Positions 8,694 through 16,070 of a stretch of DNA of 32,013 nucleotides are shown in pieces; position 1 is the first letter of the stretch; every line of letters starts with the position of its first letter. Below the pieces are notes generated by a model. The model was not told where the DNA came from. It did no database searches and was given only the letters and a program-made list of their open reading frames with translations. The position numbers were made by a program, and so were the translations under genes. The DNA lies in contig JAUHZT010000021.1 of NCBI GenBank assembly GCA_030425905.1, forward strand, positions 1-32,013, given 5' to 3'. The stretch is from Gammaproteobacteria bacterium. Its GTDB lineage: Bacteria > Pseudomonadota > Gammaproteobacteria > Steroidobacterales > Woeseiaceae.

Positions 8694-9464
8694 ATGATTC
8701 GCGAAATATACATCCTGCTCGTGGAGTTCGTGCGCACATTCGGCGGGCTCACGCTGTTCCTGATCGAGTTGCTGCAGCAGGCGCCAAGAACCCTGGTGTT
8801 GCGCTTTCGGCTGGTCGTCGCGCAGGTATACAACGCCGGTGCGCTGTCGCTGGTCATTATCATGATTTGCGGCGGCTTCGTTGGCGGCGTTCTGGCATTG
8901 CAGGGCTATGCGAACCTCACCCGATTCGGTGCCGAAGATGCGGTTGGCGTCTTTGCCGGTTTTGCCCTGATCAAAGAGCTGGGGCCGGTGATAACGGCGC
9001 TGCTGTTTGCCGGGCGCGCGGGCACTGCGCTGACCTCTGAAATTGGCCTGATGAAGGCAACCGACCAGTTGTCCGCGATGGAAATGATGGCCGTCGACCC
9101 CATTCGCCGGGTAGTCGTCCCGCGGTTCCTGGGCGGCGTGATCGCCATGCCTTTCCTCGTCGCAATTTTTAGCTGTGTCGGGCTGTTGGGGGCGCACCTC
9201 GTTGGCGTGAATATGCTCGGTATCGATGTCGGCGCATTCTGGCAACAAATGCAGAACTCTTTGGACTTGCGCGATGTCACAGAGGGTATATTGAAGAGTA
9301 TTGTGTTCGGCTTTATTGCGAGCTTGATGGCTGTCTGGGAGGGGTTTAATTCCATTCCCACGGCCGAAGGCGTAAGCCGGGCAACCACACGTACTGTCGT
9401 GATCACGGCGATTGCCGTCCTGATCACCGATTTCATGATAACCGCAGCGTTCCTAAGGAACTGA
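8694..9464 (+). CDS. mlaE: MlaE, phospholipid ABC transporter permease
   Basis: Integral membrane permease of the Mla complex. The 256 residues begin with an amphipathic elbow helix and continue with about five hydrophobic segments (e.g. ALSLVIIMICGGFVGGVLALQGY, and near the C-terminus VVITAIAVLITDFMITAAFL). The family signature region is ELGPVITALLFAGRAGTALTSEIGLMKATDQLSAMEMM. Length is close to E. coli MlaE (260). It is separated from mlaF by five bases and from mlaD by one base. Confidence 0.95.
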   Translation: MIREIYILLVEFVRTFGGLTLFLIELLQQAPRTLVLRFRLVVAQVYNAGALSLVIIMICGGFVGGVLALQGYANLTRFGAEDAVGVFAGFALIKELGPVITALLFAGRAGTALTSEIGLMKATDQLSAMEMMAVDPIRRVVVPRFLGGVIAMPFLVAIFSCVGLLGAHLVGVNMLGIDVGAFWQQMQNSLDLRDVTEGILKSIVFGFIASLMAVWEGFNSIPTAEGVSRATTRTVVITAIAVLITDFMITAAFLRN

Positions 9465-9465
9465 T

Positions 9466-9933
9466 ATGAAAAAAACGCGTGCAGTTGAGCTCGGTACCGG
9501 GCTGTTTGCATTGTTGGGTATAGGCGCACTGTTCTTCCTCACCACCCAGGCAACGGGCGGCGATGATTTTTCAGGTAAAGACTTGTATTCGGTGCAGGCA
9601 CGTTTCGATAATGTTGGCAGCCTGAAGCCGCGTGCCCCGGTATCCATGTCTGGCGTCACGATCGGCCGGGTTACGAACATCGAGTTTGACCCGGAATTAC
9701 TGAATGCCGTGGTGACCCTGTCGATTGACGGGCGCTATAACAAAATTCCGGACGATTCCGATGCCACTATCCTGACCGCCGGGCTGCTCGGCAGCCAGTA
9801 CGTCGGCTTGCAGGCGGGCGGCTCGGACGTCTACCTTGAAGACGGTAGCGAAGTGCTGTTTACACAGTCGGCTATTGTGCTTGAAAACCTGATTGGAAAG
9901 TTCCTTGTCGGTAACTCGTCCGACTCGGAATAA
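9466..9933 (+). CDS. mlaD: MlaD, MCE-domain phospholipid-binding subunit
   Basis: MlaD is anchored in the inner membrane and forms a hexameric MCE ring that binds phospholipid above the MlaFE transporter. The 155 residues show one N-terminal membrane helix (GTGLFALLGIGALFFLTTQA) and a single MCE domain (YSVQARFDNVGSLKPRAPVSMSGVTIGRV ... TILTAGLLGSQYVGLQAGG). A short C-terminal helix follows, in which LENLIGKFL is conserved. It is about 28 residues shorter than E. coli MlaD (183), mainly in the C-terminal tail. The TAA stop overlaps the Shine-Dalgarno of mlaC. Confidence 0.94.
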   Translation: MKKTRAVELGTGLFALLGIGALFFLTTQATGGDDFSGKDLYSVQARFDNVGSLKPRAPVSMSGVTIGRVTNIEFDPELLNAVVTLSIDGRYNKIPDDSDATILTAGLLGSQYVGLQAGGSDVYLEDGSEVLFTQSAIVLENLIGKFLVGNSSDSE

Positions 9934-9937
9934 GGAG
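9932..9937 (+). promoter_or_regulatory. mlaC: Ribosome binding site that fixes the mlaC TTG start
   Basis: AAGGAG sits six bases before the TTG at 9944 and overlaps the mlaD stop codon. It supports TTG 9944 over the longer upstream open frame, which would lack a proper signal peptide at its N-terminus. Confidence 0.7.
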
Positions 9938-9943
9938 CAAATC

Positions 9944-10567
9944 TTGAAGAATCACGCAAACTTGGTGCGGTCGCTGTTCGCGGCTTGCCTGTTCTTTGTG
10001 CTCGGCGCAAACGCTGTGGCTGAAGACTCGCCGAACGTCATCATTGAAACGGCTGTCAAAGAGCTCGCGGATGCTTTCGAAGGGCGCAAAGAAGCACTTG
10101 CCCAGGATCCCGAAGCGCTGCGGGCGGTTGTAGACCCGATCCTGTTGCCGCGCTTCGATCGCAAGTATGCCGCCCAACTCGTGCTGGGCAAGCACTGGCG
10201 AGCAGCGAGCGCCAGCCAGCGGGAGCGTTTTATCGAGGCGTTCTACGAGGCCATGCTGCGCAAGTACGCCGACGGCGTGCTTGAGTTTGATGAAAGCAAG
10301 GTTGAAATACTGGCTTACCGTGGTGATCCCAGCAAGAAACGCACCACGGTACGCACCATCGTACGTCTGGATGATGGCGACAAGGTGCCGGTTAACTACG
10401 GGCTGGTAAAGCGTGACAGCGGGTGGATGATTTTTGACGTTACTATCGAAGGCATTTCCTACATACGTAATTTTCGTGCGGAGCTTGATTCGGAGATTTC
10501 ATCTTCGAGCCTGGAGCAGATGATCGCGCGTTATGAGGCCGAGGCGGGACCGACGACGGGTGAGTGA
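9944..10567 (+). CDS. mlaC: MlaC, periplasmic phospholipid shuttle protein
   Basis: Soluble periplasmic carrier that moves phospholipid between the MlaA-porin complex in the outer membrane and MlaFEDB. Starting at TTG 9944 gives 207 residues (E. coli 211), with a clear signal peptide: MKNHANLVRSL, a hydrophobic core LFAACLFFVLGA and a likely cleavage after ANAVA. The mature part matches the MlaC/Ttg2D family: VDPILLPRFDRKYAAQLVLGKHWR, SQRERFIEAFYEAMLRKYADGVLEF and WMIFDVTIEGISYIRNFRAE. The 3' end overlaps mlaB by eight bases. Confidence 0.93.
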   Translation: MKNHANLVRSLFAACLFFVLGANAVAEDSPNVIIETAVKELADAFEGRKEALAQDPEALRAVVDPILLPRFDRKYAAQLVLGKHWRAASASQRERFIEAFYEAMLRKYADGVLEFDESKVEILAYRGDPSKKRTTVRTIVRLDDGDKVPVNYGLVKRDSGWMIFDVTIEGISYIRNFRAELDSEISSSSLEQMIARYEAEAGPTTGE

Positions 10568-10904
10568 CTTTGAGCTTCAGGATGTCGGTGGTGGCCGCTT
10601 TAAGCTAAGCGGTGAAATGACGTTCGCCACTGCCGAAGAAATTCTGCGTGCCAGTGAGGATATGTTTGAAAACCATACGCGTATCACCGTTGACCTCAGC
10701 GGCGTCACGCGGGCGGATTCAGCGGGTCTTGCATTGTTGCTCGAGTGGGTGACCTGGGCGATACATACGGTTCGCGAGATTCAGTTCCTTGAAATGCCGG
10801 AACGCATCATGGCCATTGCCAAGACGACCGAAGTAGACCACTTACTGAACAAGGGTGAGCGCTGGGCCGGGTTTATCGAGGCGCCGGAAGCAACCGAAGC
10901 CTAG
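10560..10904 (+). CDS. mlaB: MlaB, STAS-domain subunit of the Mla complex
   Basis: Cytoplasmic STAS protein that binds MlaF and stabilises or activates the transporter. The 114 residues from GTG 10560 (MSDFELQDVGGG) include VDLSGVTRADSAGLALLLEW, the STAS core with the conserved polar residue (Ser here, Thr in E. coli MlaB) before AGLA. The GTG lies inside the last codons of mlaC, giving an eight-base overlap; the longer ATG-type frame from 10533 would add an arginine-rich stretch inside mlaC and is unlikely. It is the last gene of mlaFEDCB and converges on mlaA with a 22-base gap. Confidence 0.9.
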   Translation: MSDFELQDVGGGRFKLSGEMTFATAEEILRASEDMFENHTRITVDLSGVTRADSAGLALLLEWVTWAIHTVREIQFLEMPERIMAIAKTTEVDHLLNKGERWAGFIEAPEATEA

Positions 10905-10926
10905 TCAGCGCCACTGCCTGGCATTC

Positions 10927-11703
10927 CTAGTTCAAGTCTTCGTCGTCGTCGCCGAAATCTTCGTCGAAGTCGTCGTCAAAGTCGTCGTCAAAGTCGTCGT
11001 AGAAATCATCATCCACCGGCGGATCGCCGTCGTAAACCTCGAAGTTCCGGTTCTGCAAATACGATTCGCGAATGGTGACGTAAGGGTCCTTGGAATCTTC
11101 TATCAGATTGTCCAGCTTCAGCAGATTTGCGCGCAGGTTGATAATGCGCAGGACGTTGAGGGGATCCCGTACTGAAGAATCGTCATAGTGCCAGAGCGGA
11201 TCAGCCAACATGTCCAGCGGCAATGCCGTCGCATCACGGAGCGTCTTCGGGCCAAGGAAGGGCAGCACTACGTACGGCCCGTCCGGCACACCCCACACCG
11301 CAAACGTCTGGCCGAAGTCTTCGTGGCGCTCGTCAAGACCGGCGATAGTGGAAACATCGATCAGGCCGGCGATGCCTATCGTGCTGTTGAATAAAAAACG
11401 CGTGATCTCACTAAAGCCGTCTCGCGGTTTGCCCTGTAGAAAGTTGTTAATCGCAGAACCCGGGGTCAGCAGGTTTCTCGAAAAATTCGTCACGCCTTTG
11501 CGCATGAAACCCGGAACGACAGCTTCGTATCCTTTTGCGACAGGTTTGAGCAGGAATCGATCACTGACATCGTTAACCTCGTGCACGCTCCGGTTGAGCG
11601 GCTCCCAGGGGTCGTAGGCCACTCGCGAGGATTCCTCGGTGCTGGCGCACGCGCCGAGCATGAGTACGCAAGGGAGTACAAACAGCCTGAGCTTATCGGT
11701 CAT
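10927..11703 (-). CDS. mlaA: MlaA (VacJ) outer-membrane lipoprotein with acidic repeat tail
   Basis: MlaA sits in the outer membrane with porins and extracts mislocalised phospholipids for MlaC. The 258 residues start with a lipoprotein signal ending in LMLGAC (Cys19). The VacJ core follows: YDPWEPLNRSVHEVNDVSDRFLLKPVAKGY, NFSRNLLTPGSAINNFLQGK, RFLFNSTIGIAGLIDVS, DFGQTFAVWGV and GPYVVLPFLGPKTLRD. The last ~30 residues are almost all Asp, Glu and Phe, in a repeating D-D-F / D-D-D-F pattern, which is not part of the usual VacJ fold. The start overlaps the end of bepA by 11 bases, so the two are one transcript. Confidence 0.93.
   Translation of the reverse strand: MTDKLRLFVLPCVLMLGACASTEESSRVAYDPWEPLNRSVHEVNDVSDRFLLKPVAKGYEAVVPGFMRKGVTNFSRNLLTPGSAINNFLQGKPRDGFSEITRFLFNSTIGIAGLIDVSTIAGLDERHEDFGQTFAVWGVPDGPYVVLPFLGPKTLRDATALPLDMLADPLWHYDDSSVRDPLNVLRIINLRANLLKLDNLIEDSKDPYVTIRESYLQNRNFEVYDGDPPVDDDFYDDFDDDFDDDFDEDFGDDDEDLN
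10936..11012. repeat. Trinucleotide-rich repeat encoding the acidic MlaA tail
   Basis: A run of GTC/GTC/AAA-like units on the plus strand (minus strand: GAC GAC TTT repeats) codes for the Asp/Phe tail of MlaA. Several near-identical nine-base units (Asp-Asp-Phe) stand in tandem. This makes slippage-driven length variation plausible. All visible units keep the reading frame. Confidence 0.75.
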
Positions 11704-13192
11704 TGGACACCATTGATTGGCCGCGGCTGCGCTGCATTTGCTTGAGCTGCTCCTCGGTCATGTACTCACGGATAAAGTCAATGCGGGCTTCAAAGCGGAT
11801 GCGCTGAATCTCCTGCAACTCCGGCAGCGCCAGTGCTCGCTGCAGATACCGGATACCGCCGACCAGGTCGCCAGTCATCAATTCGTATTCGGACATGTAG
11901 TAGTAAGACTCGGCGTAGTCCCCGGCATCATTTGCGGCACGCGCTATGAGCCGCACCTGCTCGGGTGTCGGCGGAATGTTGTTCATCAGGTCGAGCAGGA
12001 GTGCATGCGCACGCTCAGCCTGCCCAAGGTGCAAGAGTTGCTCACCGTAGGTAATAATCAGGGGCACGTTGCGGGGAAACAGCTCGACGGCACGGTCAAA
12101 GGTCGCGATGCCTGCCGCGTAGTCTTCAAGTCCGAACTGGGATTCGCCAAGCCCGATGTGATACGCGATCACTTGCGGATCGTCGGCAATGAGGTCGGCA
12201 AAAATCCTGTTTGCTTCCACATACCGGCCGTCCAGTTCATAGGCGACGGCGCGCCCGTATTTTTCAATATTGGACTGTTGTTCGTAGGGTTGCTGCTCGA
12301 AATGCGCAACGGCCTGTTCAGGCGTATCGAAGCGCTCTGCAATCACGCGTGCCCGCGACAAGCCATAATTGGTGGAGTCCTGAACAAGCTGGCGGGGGTA
12401 CGCCTGGGCCCGATTGCGCGCCTCGGCGATGCGCGCCGTGGTTACCGGGTGGGTGCGCAGAAATTCCGGCGCTCGTAGTTCCGGCGACGCCGGCTGCTGC
12501 CGCGCCATGACTTCGAAAAACGAGGCCATGCCGTGCGGATCATAGCCCGCGTCATGAAGCGCGTTGATACCAATCCGGTCGGCTTCGTATTCGTGGCTGC
12601 GGGTGAAATTAATCTGGCTCTGTGCCGCCGTTCCCTGCGCAACGGCCATGCCGGCCTGCACAACGTCAGAGCTGCCGCCTGCAATACCGGCGACCATGGC
12701 ACCGAGCATCAACGCTGTTGACAGGAGACTCTGGCGTTGGCTGGCGTGGATGGAGCGGGCTATGTGCCGCTGTGTGACGTGCGCGATCTCGTGCGCCAGT
12801 ACGCCAGCCAGTTCATCTTCGTTGCGAGTGGCCTCAATCAGGCCCGTGTGCACACCGATATAGCCGCCGGGCAGGGCGAAAGCATTGATGCGCGAGTCAT
12901 TCACCACGAAGAACTCGAAACTGTGGTCACCGTCATTGGTTTGTGCGGCGATGCGATGACCGATCTCATTGATGTATTCGTTGATCAAAGGATCTTCGAC
13001 GACCTGACCGCTCATGCGAATCTGCGCCATGATCGCGCGCCCGAAGCGGTTCTCTTCGGACTTCGACAGAATCGCGTCAGCCGGGCTGCCCATGTCGGGC
13101 AACTTGATGTCGTCGGCACCCGCGGCACTGAAAAAGCTCAGTGTCGCCACGGCGACGAGGGTCACTAGTTTTCCTGGGTATCTATGCTTCAT
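11693..13192 (-). CDS. bepA: BepA-like periplasmic M48 metalloprotease with TPR domain
   Basis: Periplasmic zinc protease/chaperone that monitors outer-membrane protein (LptD/BAM) assembly. The 499 residues (E. coli BepA 487) begin with a Sec signal peptide (KLVTLVAVATLSFFSAAGA, cleavage before DDIKLPDM). The M48 domain shows HEIAH (zinc ligands and catalytic Glu, about residue 136) and the third ligand in SHEYEADRIGINAL. From about residue 310 to the end, helical TPR-like repeats follow (AVAHFEQQPYEQQ..., YHIGLGESQFGLEDYAAGIATFDRAVELFP). It is upstream of and overlaps mlaA. A possible sigma-E-type promoter lies directly before the ATG. Confidence 0.92.
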   Translation of the reverse strand: MKHRYPGKLVTLVAVATLSFFSAAGADDIKLPDMGSPADAILSKSEENRFGRAIMAQIRMSGQVVEDPLINEYINEIGHRIAAQTNDGDHSFEFFVVNDSRINAFALPGGYIGVHTGLIEATRNEDELAGVLAHEIAHVTQRHIARSIHASQRQSLLSTALMLGAMVAGIAGGSSDVVQAGMAVAQGTAAQSQINFTRSHEYEADRIGINALHDAGYDPHGMASFFEVMARQQPASPELRAPEFLRTHPVTTARIAEARNRAQAYPRQLVQDSTNYGLSRARVIAERFDTPEQAVAHFEQQPYEQQSNIEKYGRAVAYELDGRYVEANRIFADLIADDPQVIAYHIGLGESQFGLEDYAAGIATFDRAVELFPRNVPLIITYGEQLLHLGQAERAHALLLDLMNNIPPTPEQVRLIARAANDAGDYAESYYYMSEYELMTGDLVGGIRYLQRALALPELQEIQRIRFEARIDFIREYMTEEQLKQMQRSRGQSMVSNDR

Positions 13193-13199
13193 TGCTGAA

Positions 13200-13227
13200 T
13201 CGGACTGGTGCCGGCTGATTCCGTTCC
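13200..13227 (-). promoter_or_regulatory. Possible sigma-E (RpoE)-type promoter of bepA-mlaA
   Basis: Reading the minus strand, GGAACGG (13227-13221) is followed after 16 bases by TCCGA (13204-13200). This resembles the RpoE pattern GGAACTT-N16-TCTGA. Transcription would start almost at the bepA ATG (13192), giving a very short or leaderless mRNA, which lowers confidence. bepA and other outer-membrane quality-control genes are known RpoE targets in enterobacteria. Confidence 0.35.
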
Positions 13228-13301
13228 CGCAATGATACCCGCTTGCACCGCGGAAACGTGCTGATTCGCCATAAGTGACTGAATTTCAATATCCGGCAAA
13301 G

Positions 13302-13775
13302 CTACTTAGCCAGTTCCTTGACCGCCTCAAGCACGGCTGCGGCATGCCCTTTTACCTTGACCTTGCGCCATTCGCCTCGCAGCTTGCCATCGGCGTCGAT
13401 CAGGAAGGTGCTGCGCACGACGCCCATGAACTTGCGGCCATAGAGAGACTTTTCGTGGATGACATCGAACTGCCGGCAAAGCTTCTCATCCGGGTCCGAT
13501 AGTAGCTCGAAGGGGAATCCCTGCTTGGCCTTGAACTTCTCGTGCGAGGCCAGGCTGTCCCGTGAGACGCCGAATATGCGCGTGTTTTGCCGCCGAAACC
13601 GGGTATGCAACTCGGTAAAGTCCTTGCCTTCCTGGGTGCAGCCCGGGGTACTGTCTTTCGGGTAGAAGTACAGCACGACGTTCTGGCCGCGCAGGTCTTT
13701 GAGGCGCACAGGCTTGCCACCAGTCGATTCGCAGGTGAAGTCGGCGACGACGCGATTCAGAGTGGGTCCACTCAA
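13302..13775 (-). CDS. bcp: Bcp/PrxQ-type peroxiredoxin
   Basis: Thiol peroxidase that reduces hydrogen peroxide and organic hydroperoxides. The 157 residues match the Bcp subfamily: FTCESTGGKPVRLKDLRGQNVVLYFYPKDSTPGCT with the peroxidatic Cys46, then GVSRDSLASHEKF and LCRQFDV, and RSTFLIDADGKL. Neither usual resolving position holds cysteine: residue 51, where E. coli Bcp has Cys50 shifted by one, is part of QEGKDF, and residue 82 in the KFKAKQGF segment is Lys, where many relatives have Cys. It may therefore act as a 1-Cys enzyme. It follows gcvR by 29 bases, the same pair order as in E. coli. Confidence 0.93.
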   Translation of the reverse strand: MSGPTLNRVVADFTCESTGGKPVRLKDLRGQNVVLYFYPKDSTPGCTQEGKDFTELHTRFRRQNTRIFGVSRDSLASHEKFKAKQGFPFELLSDPDEKLCRQFDVIHEKSLYGRKFMGVVRSTFLIDADGKLRGEWRKVKVKGHAAAVLEAVKELAK

Positions 13776-13804
13776 GGTAGTTCTCCTTCAGATTCCAGTG
13801 TTGG

Positions 13805-14335
13805 TCAGCCCTTGACCGGGTCAAGAATGGCATCCAGGTTCATGCGGTCGCACATTTCAGCAAAATCGTCGCGTAACAACGCGAGATTAACGGAGGCGGG
13901 CACATTGATCGCCATCTGCACGGCAAACATTGGCGCGCCCGTGTGGGCGGCGGCATAGCGCCGGGTAGCCAGATCGGCGATTTCCACGTCCCGGGATGCA
14001 AAGAAGTTGGCGAGTCCGAAAACGATGCCCTGCTGGTCGAGGCAGACGACATCGACCGCGTAGGGCATACGGTCTTCCCGAACCCGACGCTCACCGGTCT
14101 TGCGGATGGCAAACGTAAGGTCAGCGCCTTCGGTCAGTTTCTCCAGGCCTTTTTCGAGCCGATCAAGCGTGTGCCATTTGCCAGAGACCAGCATGAGCAC
14201 CGCGAATTCTGCGCCCAGTGTGGTCATGCGGCTTTCTTCGATATTGCCTCCGCACCCCAGGACAACTTTCGTGATGTCCTGTACGACACCCGTGCGATCT
14301 GTGCCGATCGCTGATAAAACAATGAGTTGCGTCAT
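13805..14335 (-). CDS. gcvR: GcvR-like ACT-domain regulator
   Basis: In enterobacteria GcvR represses glycine-cleavage genes by binding GcvA. The 176-residue product from ATG 14335 (MTQLIVLSAIGTDRTGVVQDI) contains two ACT domains: the first around residues 3-85 (GGNIEESRMTTLGAEFAVLMLVSG), the second around 93-170 (VVCLDQQGIVFGLANFFASRDVEIADL). No DNA-binding motif is seen, as expected for GcvR. An in-frame ATG seven codons upstream is possible. Divergent dapA and downstream bcp reproduce the E. coli dapA / gcvR-bcp arrangement. The in vivo target in this organism cannot be read from the window, since no gcv genes are present. Confidence 0.85.
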   Translation of the reverse strand: MTQLIVLSAIGTDRTGVVQDITKVVLGCGGNIEESRMTTLGAEFAVLMLVSGKWHTLDRLEKGLEKLTEGADLTFAIRKTGERRVREDRMPYAVDVVCLDQQGIVFGLANFFASRDVEIADLATRRYAAAHTGAPMFAVQMAINVPASVNLALLRDDFAEMCDRMNLDAILDPVKG

Positions 14336-14441
14336 TAAATTAGAATTTTTCTTCATTATGGGAATTGATTGCCATCTCGCCTTGCCAGCGCCGACAGCGA
14401 ACAGTAACATCGCCGCCTTATTTGTGGCGAGGGGCGTACGC

Positions 14442-15347
14442 ATGTCCGCACGAACTTCGAACGGAAGCGATAGGTTCCAGGGCAGCCTGGTCGCACTTAT
14501 AACGCCGTTCGATGCAGACAATAAGGTTGACTATCCGGCACTCAAGCGCCTGATCGACTTTCATGTCGAGCAGGGCAGTGACGGCCTTGTCATCGCCGGG
14601 ACCACCGGCGAGTCGCCGACGCTTGCGACGGACGAGCATATTGCCCTGATTCATCGCGCGGTCGAGATGGTCGATGGCCGCCTGCCGGTTATTGCGGGTA
14701 CGGGCTCGAACTCTACCGCACAAACAATGCAGTTATCGCGCAATGTTGCGGACAGTGGTATCGATGCTTACCTGCTGGTGGTGCCTTACTACAACAAACC
14801 GGTTCAGGAAGGCCTGTTTCGGCATTTCTCGACGCTTGCGGACGCGCTGGAAAAGCCGGTCATGCTGTATAACGTGCCTGGGCGAACGGTTGCTGACCTG
14901 CTGCCCGAAACTGTGGCGCGGCTGGCTTTGCACGAAAATATAGTTGCGCTCAAGGAAGCGACCGGTAGCATTCAGCGGCTGAAGGATATTCAGAAGCTGG
15001 TGGAGCCATCGTTTGGACTTTTCAGTGGCGACGATTTCACTGTACTGGATTTCCTGATTGAAGGTGGCCATGGTGTGGTGACCGTAAGTGGCAATGTGGT
15101 ACCGGCTGCGATGTCCAGGCTGTGCCGCCTGGTACGCGAAGGTGAGATTGAGGCCGCACGGGAACTGGATGCAACGCTGCAGGATTTGAACACGGCGCTG
15201 TTTATCGAGTCGAACCCGATTCCGGTCAAGTGGGCGGTTGCGGAAATGGGCCTTGCAGGGCCGTCAATTCGACTGCCGCTGACCGAGTACAGTGACAAAC
15301 ACCATGCCTCGATGCGGGCTGCAATGAAGCAAGCAGGCGCGGCGTGA
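14442..15347 (+). CDS. dapA: DapA, 4-hydroxy-tetrahydrodipicolinate synthase
   Basis: Condenses pyruvate with aspartate semialdehyde, the first committed step to diaminopimelate and lysine. The 301 residues include FQGSLVALITPFDADNKVD, the GTTGES motif, the catalytic tyrosine in MLYNVPGRT and the Schiff-base lysine in IVALKEATGS. ATG 14442 gives a length close to the family (about 292); open frame continues upstream but is not DapA-like. The stop overlaps a GTG of the following lipoprotein gene as GTGA, implying co-expression. Confidence 0.96.
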   Translation: MSARTSNGSDRFQGSLVALITPFDADNKVDYPALKRLIDFHVEQGSDGLVIAGTTGESPTLATDEHIALIHRAVEMVDGRLPVIAGTGSNSTAQTMQLSRNVADSGIDAYLLVVPYYNKPVQEGLFRHFSTLADALEKPVMLYNVPGRTVADLLPETVARLALHENIVALKEATGSIQRLKDIQKLVEPSFGLFSGDDFTVLDFLIEGGHGVVTVSGNVVPAAMSRLCRLVREGEIEAARELDATLQDLNTALFIESNPIPVKWAVAEMGLAGPSIRLPLTEYSDKHHASMRAAMKQAGAA

Positions 15348-15361
15348 ATACAAGGAATGCA

Positions 15362-15670
15362 ATGAGCGTGACAAAGACCTATCTGGCTGGCGCGATCGTA
15401 TTGTCGGTGTTGCTCATGTCGGGCTGCGGCGGCGAGCCGGTCCTGTCCTGCGACGAGGCACAGCGATATCAACTGGCTGTACCGGGCAAACGGGTGGTTG
15501 CGCCCGAAGGGCTCACGCAACTCGATCCGCTGAAAGAATTACCAGCACCCGAGCCATCGCCGCAGCCACCGCGCCCGGCAGGCTCACCGTGCCTCGACAT
15601 GCCGCCCGGTTCGATCGGCGGCAGCAGCGCCGCCAAGGATGAAGAACAGGCTGAGGAGTCAGGAAGCTAG
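15362..15670 (+). CDS. Short lipoprotein in the bamC position, resembling the BamC N-terminal segment
   Basis: A 102-residue lipoprotein (signal MSVTKTYLAGAIVLSVLL, lipobox LMSGC, Cys22). I chose ATG 15362 because AAGGA lies five bases before it; a GTG at 15344 overlapping the dapA stop is an alternative. The mature ~80 residues are proline-rich and look unfolded, ending in an acidic tail. In most gammaproteobacteria dapA is followed by bamC (~340 aa). The motifs RYQ, VAPEGL...LPAPEP and CLDMPP recall the flexible N-terminal part of BamC (in E. coli RYK, HAPAGM and ALDIRPP), which binds BamD. Both folded BamC helix-grip domains are absent. The BamC relation is inferred from position and short motifs only. 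Confidence 0.6.
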   Translation: MSVTKTYLAGAIVLSVLLMSGCGGEPVLSCDEAQRYQLAVPGKRVVAPEGLTQLDPLKELPAPEPSPQPPRPAGSPCLDMPPGSIGGSSAAKDEEQAEESGS

Positions 15671-15684
15671 GTCGAAAAAAATTC

Positions 15685-15758
15685 GGAGAGGTGGCTGAGT
15701 GGCTTAAGGCGCTCGCTTGGAAAGCGAGTGTACGCTTATACCGTACCGGGGGTTCGAA
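15685..15758 (+). pseudogene. Truncated tRNA-Ser(GGA) copy
   Basis: Identical to the first 74 bases of the complete tRNA-Ser at 15874, including acceptor 5' strand, D-arm, anticodon GGA, long variable arm and the 5' half of the T-arm. After TTCGAA the sequence changes. The 3' T-stem strand, acceptor 3' strand and CCA are missing, and nothing nearby pairs with the acceptor GGAGAGG. It cannot fold as a working tRNA. Confidence 0.88.
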
Positions 15759-15762
15759 CCGA

Positions 15763-15804
15763 GGCGCTTGCGCCGACAGACGCACGAAGTGCGCCCCGCA
15801 GGGG
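15763..15804 (+). repeat. Block of three consecutive short hairpins
   Basis: GGCGC-TT-GCGCC (15763-15774), CGCAC-GAA-GTGCG (15781-15793) and CCCC-GCA-GGGG (15794-15804) follow one another directly after the truncated tRNA copy. Such dense hairpins suggest a REP-like or tRNA-associated repeat element. I see no second copy in the window. No open reading frame of note lies in this 108-base spacer. Confidence 0.6.
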
Positions 15805-15873
15805 TGAGGAGCAAAGCGACGAATCAATCCCGCACTGGACGATTTGACGCAAGATTATAGAAACTGAAAATTC

Positions 15874-15964
<91 letters not shown>

Positions 15965-16070
15965 GTTTCTAAATCTAGCTATTGATTTAAAGCCTGGCTC
16001 TCCGCGCCGTCTGACCTATGCCTGCAGCGGCCAGTCGCATCCAGTACCGACTGCGTAGAAGAGCTATTGA

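Noticed and set aside
10936-11012. The repeat at the end of mlaA as a CRISPR-like array or regulatory repeat
   Set aside because: Units are nine bases long, stay in frame and code for the acidic tail of MlaA; there are no spacers.
14336-14441. A lysine riboswitch before dapA
   Set aside because: The gap between gcvR and dapA is only 106 bases, too short for a lysine riboswitch, and no typical stems are seen.
15685-15775. First tRNA-Ser copy as a working gene
   Set aside because: No 3' acceptor strand, T-stem 3' strand or CCA follows TTCGAA, so it cannot fold or be charged.
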